A stretch of DNA of 16,739 bases from Planctomycetota bacterium. Lineage in GTDB: Bacteria; Planctomycetota; UBA1135; GCA-002686595. A program made the position numbers and the translations under genes. Below, in pieces: positions 7,933 through 14,815 of the stretch. Every line of letters begins with the position of its first letter. Position 1 is the stretch's first letter. The stretch covers positions 1-16,739 of the forward strand of contig WTJQ01000542.1 of assembly GCA_011524785.1 (NCBI GenBank), read 5' to 3'. Below the pieces are notes generated by a model. That model was not told the origin of the DNA, made no database searches, and saw nothing but the letters and a program-made list of their open reading frames with translations.

Positions 7933-8985
7933 ATGATCACCAAGCTGGCCCGCAACCTTGGGCAACAGCCCGGACCGAGAGCAGCCGCCGTGGCGGCGCT
8001 GCTTCCTCTGGGGGTCCGCTCGCGCTCCGAGAGTCATGCCAGTGATCTCGCGGGTCGTCCTGTCCGTGGCGGCCGACCCATTGTCGTGATGGGCACCCCG
8101 CGTGGAGGGACGACCACGGTCCTGCGAGTCCTGGGTCGGGCCCTCCAGGCCCCTGCGGTGTTCGAGCCCTTTGGCTTCAACCACCTGGAGCTGGCGACCT
8201 TCAGCGCTGCGAACGAGTCCTTCAGCCTGGGGCTCCCCATCGAGGAGAGCCGCCAGCGGTGGAGGGGTGGATACGCGCCGCACTGCTGCGATCTGTACGC
8301 GCAGGTGCACGGGAGATCGGAGGCCTTGGCGGTCCTCCAGGACCACCTCGCGGCGTTGCACGAGGCCGTGGGGGAGTTCGCTGTCTGGAAGGAGATCCGG
8401 CTGCTGCCAGCCCTCCCCGCGGTTCGAGCTGCCTACGCCAAGCTGGGCCTGGAGCCGCGGTTCGTCCTGGTTCGCTGCCACCCTCTCGGGGTCCTGTACT
8501 CCTACTACAGGATGGCTGCTCTTGGTCAGGGGCCTGGCCCGTACGGCCGCAGCGTTGGCCACTTCCTCGAGGTCCGTGAGGACGCCTATCAGCAGCGCTG
8601 GGACAGCTTCGAGCTGGCACGACCGGAGCGCCCGTCGCCAGCCCAGAACATCGTGCTGGGTGCCTTGGCCGACCTGGAGGCGATCCGGCGGTACGAGAGC
8701 GAGTCCCGGATGGACGTGCACTGCATCGAACTCGGCTCGGACATCCGGCAGCTCGTGCAGGACATGGGGCTCGAGGCGAGTGAGGAAGACGGTGAGCCTC
8801 GGAAGCGTCGAGAGCCGGCGTGGGCGCGCGATGCACTCTTCGCGTCCTGGCTGGAGAAGGCCCTGACGCCGGACATCCTGGAGGCGATCGAGAGCGCGGT
8901 CGGCTCGCCCCCCTGCTCGCCGGATCAGCCTCGAGCGCGGCAGCGGGTCACCAGGGTGCTGAACTGGCTGATGGGCGCCGGCTAG
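7933..8985 (+). CDS. PAPS-dependent sulfotransferase family protein
   Basis: This 350-residue protein has the two PAPS-binding elements of the sulfotransferase fold. The 5'-phosphosulfate loop is PIVVMGTPRGGTTTVLRVL (49-67). The 3'-phosphate strand and helix is RFVLVRCHPLGVLYSYY (176-192), with the expected Arg and Ser. VWKEIRLLP (151-159) is a typical intervening strand. The family moves sulfate from PAPS to hydroxyl or amino groups; here a sugar of the polysaccharide is the likely acceptor (inferred from context). The ATG at 7933 follows a weak GGGGA site and a 16-base gap, breaking the chain of GTGA overlaps seen upstream. Its first 80 codons include 23 ending in A or T, against 4 in the pyruvyl transferase, suggesting a separate origin. 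The TAG stop lies in a CTAG shared with the opposing gene. Confidence 0.85.
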   Translation: MITKLARNLGQQPGPRAAAVAALLPLGVRSRSESHASDLAGRPVRGGRPIVVMGTPRGGTTTVLRVLGRALQAPAVFEPFGFNHLELATFSAANESFSLGLPIEESRQRWRGGYAPHCCDLYAQVHGRSEALAVLQDHLAALHEAVGEFAVWKEIRLLPALPAVRAAYAKLGLEPRFVLVRCHPLGVLYSYYRMAALGQGPGPYGRSVGHFLEVREDAYQQRWDSFELARPERPSPAQNIVLGALADLEAIRRYESESRMDVHCIELGSDIRQLVQDMGLEASEEDGEPRKRREPAWARDALFASWLEKALTPDILEAIESAVGSPPCSPDQPRARQRVTRVLNWLMGAG

Positions 8986-10358
8986 GCCTGAGGAGCCGCA
9001 TCGCCCGCTCCTGCCAATGGAGCCGCTGTCTTCGGTCTTCCGGCCCCGGCGCGTCCTGCCTGCGTGGCTGCGATCAGGAACATGAGGACGAGGACCGTCT
9101 GGTTCGAGTGCGTGATGCTGATGCCGAGGAACATGACGGCCGCCCCGCCCAGAGCAGCCGCCGTGTGCCATGTCACGAGGCGTTGCGCTCGCTGAATTGT
9201 TCGGGAGAGGCTCATGGACCAGGAGCGCCTGAGGCTCGAGGACAGGGTCCAGACGAAGAGGATGAGGGTCAGGATCCCACCGCGAACACCCTCCACGACG
9301 TACTGGTTGGTGAGGTCGTACAGGAACCGGCCCCAGTGAGCGGTGCCCTTCGTCCCGATCAGGAACCACTCGCTCCAGTTGCGGATGAAGGCGTCGATCA
9401 GCCGGTAGCGGTAGGTGGCGGTCGAGCCTCCCACGACGCCGACCTCGGCGATCAACTGCCAAACGGGTCTCTCCCTGGCGAAGTGCACGAGGACGAGCAG
9501 ACCTCCGAAGGCGAGCAGTGCCTCCCTGGCATGGCGCCGCGCCGTGAAGCAGGCAGCGAGGCCAAGACCCGCCGCCACGCCGATCAGGGGCGTGCTCGAC
9601 GAACAGGCGATGATGACGATGAGAGCGCAGCCCAGACCGACCCGGCCGGCGCGCTTGATGGCACGTGACGTGCTCCGGGCCATGCCCAGGAAGCCAGGGA
9701 CGAGCATGGCCCAGTAGGCTCCGGCGAGGATGGGGTGCTCGTAGGGGCCTTGGCAGCGCAAGCGCCCCTCGCGGATGTTCGTGAACTCCGGAACCCCACC
9801 GAGGGCCGAGAAGAGGTTGCGTCCGCTGCTCTGCTCGACGAGGAAGAGCGCGGCGACGGGTAGGCTCAGCATGGCGAACCAACGCCAAGCACGGAGCACG
9901 TCCGCCTGCGTCCTGAGGTACAGGCGCGCGACGAAGTACAGCCCGAGGAAGTCGTAGAGCTGACCGGCTTGGAAGATGAATGCGCCTGTTGACGCGTGGA
10001 GGGCGACGTAGGCCACCATCCTCGTCGAGAGCCATGCGAGCACCAGCTGGTCGCAGCGACGCGTCCGAAACCCGCGGTACTCGCCGCGAACCAGCACTCG
10101 GGCCGCATAGGCGAGGAGGGCAAGCCGGATCAGGTTGAAGTCCAGCGTCAGGATCGCGACCCTCTGGCCCGTCGGCACGGCGCTGGAGAGGAGCAGGAGT
10201 GGCAGCAGCGCGTGGCGCCGCTTCAGGCTCACCGCAGCGAGGACCACCCCCGCCAGCACCAGGGCACCAACGGCGTTCAGGTTCGTGGAGTTGTGGTACT
10301 CCCGCTCCCCGAACCCGGCGCGGATGTACGCTTCCTGGAGGGAGAGGAGGGCGATCAC
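8982..10358 (-). CDS. O-antigen ligase/polymerase (Wzy-like) multi-pass membrane protein
   Basis: This 458-residue hydrophobic protein has roughly ten or more membrane segments. Clear ones lie near 30-45, 50-60, 76-90, 160-174, 210-226, 240-270, 280-293, 360-376 and 402-434. The family-type periplasmic loop motifs are RCQGPYEHPILAGAYW (201-216), RYRLIDAFIRNWSEWFLIG (317-335) and LTNQYVVEGVRGG (349-361). Such proteins join undecaprenyl-linked oligosaccharides, either polymerising repeat units or ligating chains. Polymerase is favoured because the locus encodes repeat-unit assembly, but ligase cannot be excluded. The GTG at 10358 is the only start codon after the in-frame stop at 10400-10398. 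It has no visible ribosome site, and the preceding residues (PIGKPP) look protein-like, so the start is uncertain. It lies 68 bases after the beta-helix lipoprotein on the same strand and converges with the sulfotransferase gene. Confidence 0.82.
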   Translation of the reverse strand: MIALLSLQEAYIRAGFGEREYHNSTNLNAVGALVLAGVVLAAVSLKRRHALLPLLLLSSAVPTGQRVAILTLDFNLIRLALLAYAARVLVRGEYRGFRTRRCDQLVLAWLSTRMVAYVALHASTGAFIFQAGQLYDFLGLYFVARLYLRTQADVLRAWRWFAMLSLPVAALFLVEQSSGRNLFSALGGVPEFTNIREGRLRCQGPYEHPILAGAYWAMLVPGFLGMARSTSRAIKRAGRVGLGCALIVIIACSSSTPLIGVAAGLGLAACFTARRHAREALLAFGGLLVLVHFARERPVWQLIAEVGVVGGSTATYRYRLIDAFIRNWSEWFLIGTKGTAHWGRFLYDLTNQYVVEGVRGGILTLILFVWTLSSSLRRSWSMSLSRTIQRAQRLVTWHTAAALGGAAVMFLGISITHSNQTVLVLMFLIAATQAGRAGAGRPKTAAPLAGAGDAAPQA

Positions 10359-10426
10359 GGGCGGTTTGCCGATGGGGAGCGGCGCGCTCGAAGTGGATCA
10401 GGAGGGCGCCCGTCCTGGCCGCGCGC

Positions 10427-13090
10427 TCAGGGGTTGTTGATGTCCATCAACTCGCCGGTGTCTTCCCACACGTTGCCGCTGCAGACGAAGTCGATGACGT
10501 CCCCCTCGAGCCGCAGGGGCCCGTACTGGAAGTCTCGACCGAAGCGGTTGTTGATGAGCTGTCCGCCGGTGAGGGTCAGGCCGGTGTGGTACTTGTCACT
10601 CGTCGAGAAGTAGACGGTGTAGTTGCCGCCATTCAGCCAGTTGCCCTCCATGACGAGCCCCGCGATGTTGCCCGCCTTCGCCTGATTGATGCTGCAGGCG
10701 TTCGAGGCGAATCCGTCGAGTCCGGAGACCACCGACGGGGAAGGCAGCTCGAAGTTGTTGGCTCTGAGCAGGATGTTCCCGCCCTCCCGGGTCTGGTTCC
10801 CGTCGGCATGGGTGCCCGGGTTCATCCCGATGTGGTGGACGTAGGAGCGCTCGATGGTGACGTTCCAGGTGCTCTTGAAGGCATCGGCACCCACATGGTG
10901 GACGTGCAGCCGCCGGGCCGTGTAGTTACTGCCCAGCACGGCAGAGGAGACCGCCCCGGTCAGCTCACCGTCCTCGATGACGAGCCCGGTGACCGCAGAG
11001 TCGACATTGATGCCGTACCACGTGCTCATCTGCCCATCGACCGTGAAGTTGCGGATGGTGACGTCGTTGGCCTCGACCGAGATGGTGCCGGTCACGGCGA
11101 CGTTCTCGATGACGGCGCCGTCCTGGGTGATCGTGATCGAGCCCGAAGGGGTCAGGAGCTCCGGGGACGAAGGTCCCGTGTTGTGTGCTCCAGGTTTGTC
11201 CCCGTAGTCCGTCGAGCCGCCATCGCTGGACGACCCGTCGCCGCTGGGGGGGGACTCACTCAGCTCCACAGTCACCGGGCGAGAGGTGCTTCCTGCGTCG
11301 CTGGTCGTCTCGGTCAGGACCAGCTCCGTCTCGTAGAGGCCAGCACCGAGCATCTGGAGGGCCTCCAGGTCGAGGTGGACGGTGATGCTCGTGCTCTCGT
11401 CGGGCTCGAGGGTCCCACTCGTGGGTCCATCCACGAAGGCGAGGGGGCCGGCAAGCGTCGCGTCCCACCCCAGCACCTCGGAACCTCCGTTGCTCAGCAC
11501 GAAGGTCTGCGAGCTGGGTGTGACCGAGCCACCGACGACCCCCGTTGCAGCGAGCCCCGTGCTTGGGGTCGCGATGAGGAGCGGTCCGGCCGCATCCCCC
11601 GTCCCCGCCTCGAAGTTCTGCACGACCTCGCCCTGGGACAGGGCCCGATCGAAGATCGCAACCAGGTGGTAGCGGCCGAGCCAGGGCCGCTCGGCATCGG
11701 CCTCGTTCCCCATCAGCAGGCGGAACTGGCTGTCCCAGTTGCTGAGGCTTCCCGGCGTCGTGCCCGCTGCTCGAACGATGCCATTGACGAAGATGCGGGC
11801 AGTCCCGCTCGGATCTCGCGTGTAGACGACGTGCTGGAGACCTGCCGTGACGCCGCCCGCTCCTGTGGAGAGCAGCGGCATTCCATCGAGGTCCGTCTCG
11901 TCGGTGCGGAGCTGGACGTTGTAGGAATCCGTGGCCTGGTTCCCCCAGAGACCTTGTCCCAGGGTGACGTTGCGCACGCTCGATCCCCCGCTGAAGCTGA
12001 GGATGCGGGCAGGTCCGTCCTGGAGAGCATTGTCCGGAGCCACCCAGGCCTCGAGCGTCAGCTCCCCCGTCGCGTTCAAGGTGCTTGCCAGGGCGCTGGC
12101 AGCGCCGGCAGTGGTGAGCCGTGCGCCTCCAAGGGTGGAGAGGCTTCCAGGTCCCCACGAGACGAGGCTGGGCTCCTCGACCTGCAGGTCGAGGCCAGGA
12201 AGGGCCCCAGCCTGATCGTGGACGATCGATCCGCCGGCCTCCTCGAAGGTGTAGAGAGCGGCGAGTCCGCTGGTGACGCGCTCACTCGTGCCATCCCCGA
12301 GGCGGATCTGGACGAGCCCCGCGTGCAGATCACTCGGATCCCCAGCGTTCTGGAAGTCGATCGAGCCGTAGTGCACCGATCCCGAGGAGGGGAGCGCCCC
12401 GATGTTCAGAGCGACGGTCACTTGTGCGGCTGCGCCGGGCGCCAAGGTGCCCGATGCCGGCTCCTGCACCATCAGCCACGCGCTGTCCGAGGACGCAGAC
12501 CAGTCGAGGTCGCCCTCGCCCTCGTTGGTCACGGCGTAGGTCCGCTGCTCCCCGTCGAGCGTCGCCGCCTCCGCGGCCTCGAGGAGCCAGCCCTCCTCGG
12601 GCGTGACCACGAGGTCGCCCGTGGGAGGGGGCACGACCGTGAGGAGGAAGGCCATGACCAGGGTTCCATCCGGGTGGTCGCGGTCCGTGAACACGATGTC
12701 CGCGGGGTACTCCCCGACGGGGAGCGTCGCCGCGTAGGCGGGGTCGAGGGTCAGCGTCACCTCGCTCGTCGCCATGGGGCCGAGAGCGCCGCCCAGGGTC
12801 TCGGACGTGAGCCAGGGCACCGTGGCCTCCAGGTCCCACCGGAACAGGGACTGCGTGTAGTTGACCAGCGTGTAGGTGCGGCTTCCGTCGGGGAACGGGC
12901 CGCCCTGGGGGCCCGTGACCATGAACGGCGCGCCATCCGTGACGCCGAAGGTCCCGTTGCCCACGGAGCCGTCGTCCGTCGGGAGCGAGGCGCTCCCCTC
13001 GACGCAGGAGGCGGCCAGCGCCGCGAGGGCGAGCAGGCCGGCGATTCGAGCGCTCCCGAGCGTGCGGGAGTCGTTGGTGCGATCCATCAT
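10427..13090 (-). CDS. Lipoprotein with BACON-like, LamG and right-handed beta-helix domains
   Basis: This 887-residue exported protein starts at tandem ATGs (13090, 13087) preceded by GGGGAAGAG. A signal peptide, ARIAGLLALAALAASC, ends in a lipobox-like Cys29. About 55-152 and 160-265 are BACON-like/choice-of-anchor beta domains. About 273-497 is a LamG/ConA-like domain (LAALYTFEEAGG, ELTLEAWVAPDN, RIFVNGIVR). About 505-611 is a third BACON-like domain. A Gly/Ser-rich linker (612-642) leads to a right-handed parallel beta-helix (about 647-887) with repeated strands such as NVTIERSYVHHIG and a THADGNQTREGGN segment (760-771). Cys799 and Cys870 may pair. This architecture suits a surface polysaccharide-binding protein or a lyase/hydrolase, but no catalytic triad can be assigned. 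The open frame upstream to 13465 is Arg/Pro-rich filler and was excluded. The gene sits between the sugar transferase and the polymerase-like gene. Confidence 0.85.
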   Translation of the reverse strand: MMDRTNDSRTLGSARIAGLLALAALAASCVEGSASLPTDDGSVGNGTFGVTDGAPFMVTGPQGGPFPDGSRTYTLVNYTQSLFRWDLEATVPWLTSETLGGALGPMATSEVTLTLDPAYAATLPVGEYPADIVFTDRDHPDGTLVMAFLLTVVPPPTGDLVVTPEEGWLLEAAEAATLDGEQRTYAVTNEGEGDLDWSASSDSAWLMVQEPASGTLAPGAAAQVTVALNIGALPSSGSVHYGSIDFQNAGDPSDLHAGLVQIRLGDGTSERVTSGLAALYTFEEAGGSIVHDQAGALPGLDLQVEEPSLVSWGPGSLSTLGGARLTTAGAASALASTLNATGELTLEAWVAPDNALQDGPARILSFSGGSSVRNVTLGQGLWGNQATDSYNVQLRTDETDLDGMPLLSTGAGGVTAGLQHVVYTRDPSGTARIFVNGIVRAAGTTPGSLSNWDSQFRLLMGNEADAERPWLGRYHLVAIFDRALSQGEVVQNFEAGTGDAAGPLLIATPSTGLAATGVVGGSVTPSSQTFVLSNGGSEVLGWDATLAGPLAFVDGPTSGTLEPDESTSITVHLDLEALQMLGAGLYETELVLTETTSDAGSTSRPVTVELSESPPSGDGSSSDGGSTDYGDKPGAHNTGPSSPELLTPSGSITITQDGAVIENVAVTGTISVEANDVTIRNFTVDGQMSTWYGINVDSAVTGLVIEDGELTGAVSSAVLGSNYTARRLHVHHVGADAFKSTWNVTIERSYVHHIGMNPGTHADGNQTREGGNILLRANNFELPSPSVVSGLDGFASNACSINQAKAGNIAGLVMEGNWLNGGNYTVYFSTSDKYHTGLTLTGGQLINNRFGRDFQYGPLRLEGDVIDFVCSGNVWEDTGELMDINNP

Positions 13091-13526
13091 CTCTTCCCCT
13101 CGGAGCCGAGCCACGCCAGTGGGCGTGGGGCGGACCCCGTCCTCATCCAGTCGTTGCGATTGCCCGGCCGCTACGGCGCCGGAGGTGGAGTCAGGACGTC
13201 CACCGAGCCTAGCGGTGGCGCTCGCGCCGTGGAACCTCGAGGTCCGGACCCGACGAGCGGAGGCCTGGCCCCGTATCTCCGAGAGGAGGCCCGGGGTCGC
13301 AGGCATGGCCCGGGGGCTCGTTGGGTTCGGTCGGGGCGCGCGCACGGCAGGCTCGGGTCGATCCTGGAGCCCCCTCCCGGGGGCCTCCATCACGCTGCTA
13401 TCGAGCGCGCGAGCAGCACCCCTTGACGGCCGGAGGCCAAGGCCCGAACAGGGACACGCTCCCATCCCCGCGTTCGGAGGTCCGCCTCGGATCGAGACGC
13501 TGGGGGCGATCCTGGAGGCGGCGGCC
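13091..13526. other. 436-base intergenic region
   Basis: This gap lies between the sugar transferase stop and the lipoprotein start, both on the minus strand. It holds open frames on both strands, but their translations are Arg/Pro/Gly-rich without domain-like patterns, so no gene is called. It should contain the lipoprotein leader and perhaps its promoter, but I see no convincing -10/-35 pair. Small GC-rich inverted repeats are present, including CCGGC/GCCGG at 13165-13183 and GCTGCT/AGCAGC at 13394-13417. Confidence 0.6.
13421..13442 (-). terminator. Possible hairpin terminator downstream of the sugar transferase gene
   Basis: CCTT and AAGG flank a tight GGCC-GGA-GGCC hairpin, giving an eight-pair stem with a three-base bulge. 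It begins about 85 bases beyond the sugar transferase stop on the minus strand. There is no following T-run, so it could be a chance GC-rich repeat; intrinsic termination is only a possibility. Confidence 0.2.
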
Positions 13527-14642
13527 TCAGTAGGCGCCGCGCCCGAGGAGGACCGCGAGGGGCGTCCTCCAGAGGATCCACAGATCGAGGCGCGCCGAGC
13601 GCCTCCGGATGTACTGCAGGTCCATCCGGACCCAGTCGAGGAAGCCGATGTCGCTGCGGCCCCCGACCTGCCACAGGCACGTCAGCCCGGGCACCACGTC
13701 GAGCCGGCGCCGCTGCCAGGGCTCGTACTTCGCGACCTCCGCGGGCAGGGGCGGGCGCGGCCCGACGAGCGTCATGTCCCCCTTGAGGATGTTCCAGAAC
13801 TGCGGCAGCTCGTCGATGCTCGTCTTGCGCAGGAAGCGCCCCACGCGCGTCATTCGAGGATCGTTGCGGATCTTGAAGACGGGGCCCGACTGCTCGTTGG
13901 CGGCCTCGAGGAACTCGCGCGTTGCATGGGCCCCGGGCTTCATCGACCGGAACTTCCAGAACTCGAACTCACGCCCCCCGAGTCCGGTCCGCTTCTGGCG
14001 GTAGAACACGCCGCCCTTGGGCGAGTCGAGCAGGATCGCGAGGCTCACCAGGGGGAGCACCGTCACGGCTCCGACCGCGAGGGCAGAGGCCGAGACGACC
14101 ACGTCCAGAGCGCGCGCCCAGCGCGAGATCGGCTGCGCGAGGAAGGGCTCGAGGTCGCCCTGGCGCGAGCGGTCGAGGCTCAGGGCGAACAGCCCATGAG
14201 AGCCCGTCCGGGGGAGCGGGGCCGGGGTCCGATCGCCGGCCCCGTGACCGTCCTCGTCGGAGTCGTCGTCCTCCCAGTCGATGGGGTAGCTGTAGACATC
14301 CAGGTCGGCCCGGATGTCCGCGCGCCCGAGCTCGAGCAGGAGGCGATCCGCGAAGGAGCGTGCGCCGTCGGGGTCGGTCTCCGGGAGGATCACCGCCGCC
14401 GTGGCGTCGCCGATCGTGCCCAGGCTGTCGTAGATGCGGGCCGCTCCCTGGAGGACCTCGATCATCCTCCGGACCTCTCCTTGGCGAGCCTCCCGGAGGG
14501 CGACCGTCACCACCGCGAACACGCTGCCTGTCCGCTCGGTGCGGACGCGCTCGGCCTCGAACGACCGGGCGAACTCGGTCGGGCTCAGCAGCGGCAGGTT
14601 CGGGTGCGGGGGCGGTGCCCCGCGCCGGAAGGGGCGAGTCAT
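13527..14642 (-). CDS. Bacterial sugar transferase (initiating phosphoglycosyl transferase) with degenerate GGDEF-like N-terminus
   Basis: This 371-residue protein. About 177-371 is a bacterial sugar transferase (WcaJ/PglC-type monotopic phosphoglycosyl transferase), which starts glycan assembly by moving a sugar-phosphate to undecaprenyl phosphate. Marks are the hydrophobic membrane segment (177-207), VFYRQKRTGLGGREFEFWKF (212-231), DELPQFWNILKGDMTLVGPR (277-296) and PGLTCLWQVGGRS (318-330). About 20-110 resembles a GGDEF fold: an FEAERVRTERTGSVFAVVTV strand and IGDATAAVILPETDPDGAR, where the GGDEF signature has become IGDAT (77-81). Loss of those residues argues against diguanylate cyclase activity; a regulatory or scaffolding role is inferred. 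An acidic linker (122-132) and Pro/Gly-rich stretch join the halves. The ATG at 14642 has no obvious ribosome site. It is likely the first enzyme of the pathway. Confidence 0.9.
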   Translation of the reverse strand: MTRPFRRGAPPPHPNLPLLSPTEFARSFEAERVRTERTGSVFAVVTVALREARQGEVRRMIEVLQGAARIYDSLGTIGDATAAVILPETDPDGARSFADRLLLELGRADIRADLDVYSYPIDWEDDDSDEDGHGAGDRTPAPLPRTGSHGLFALSLDRSRQGDLEPFLAQPISRWARALDVVVSASALAVGAVTVLPLVSLAILLDSPKGGVFYRQKRTGLGGREFEFWKFRSMKPGAHATREFLEAANEQSGPVFKIRNDPRMTRVGRFLRKTSIDELPQFWNILKGDMTLVGPRPPLPAEVAKYEPWQRRRLDVVPGLTCLWQVGGRSDIGFLDWVRMDLQYIRRRSARLDLWILWRTPLAVLLGRGAY

Positions 14643-14815
14643 GGTGCGGTGCGCCGAGCGGGGGACTCGGCGGGTCGGTGGGGAATCAGGTGCGGGTCGC
14701 GTCCGACGTGCGGGCGAAGGAGCGCGAGGAGCCGATGGTGGCAGTCGAGCGCCTCATGCGGCCTACCTGATACCGAAGTGTATCACGATGGGACATCCTC
14801 CCACCGGCGCCCGGA
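14643..14815. promoter_or_regulatory. Intergenic leader of the sugar transferase gene with an AT-richer dyad
   Basis: This 173-base gap lies between the sulfatase-like stop and the sugar transferase start, both on the minus strand. It contains one of the few AT-richer patches in the window, with a perfect six-base inverted repeat, TGATAC and GTATCA, at 14768-14773 and 14780-14785 separated by six bases. The centre lies about 134 bases before the sugar transferase ATG. The spacing suits a dimeric regulator site or promoter element. No T-run follows, so it is not a typical terminator. Assignment as regulatory is inference. Confidence 0.35.

Noticed and set aside
7762..10035. 757-codon open frame on the minus strand across the sulfotransferase
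   Set aside because: It overlaps the sulfotransferase and the Wzy-like gene in a non-coding frame and shows only low-complexity Arg/Pro/Leu composition.
13394..13417. GCTGCT/AGCAGC inverted repeat as a terminator
   Set aside because: The loop is long, no T-run follows, and such repeats are expected by chance at this GC content.
10199..13426. 1075-codon open frame on the plus strand opposite the lipoprotein
   Set aside because: The translation is Arg/Gly/Val-rich with no domain pattern. The minus-strand frame has a signal peptide and recognisable BACON, LamG and beta-helix domains, so this is a GC-driven antisense shadow.
13091..13465. Upstream 125-codon extension of the lipoprotein frame
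   Set aside because: Composition is non-protein-like, and the tandem ATG at 13090 is followed directly by a lipoprotein signal peptide.
14686..14796. Short minus-strand frame starting at an ATG at 14796 in the intergenic gap
   Set aside because: The ribosome-site-like GGAGG abuts the ATG with no spacing, the product is short and Arg/Ser-rich, and the region is better explained as a leader with a dyad.
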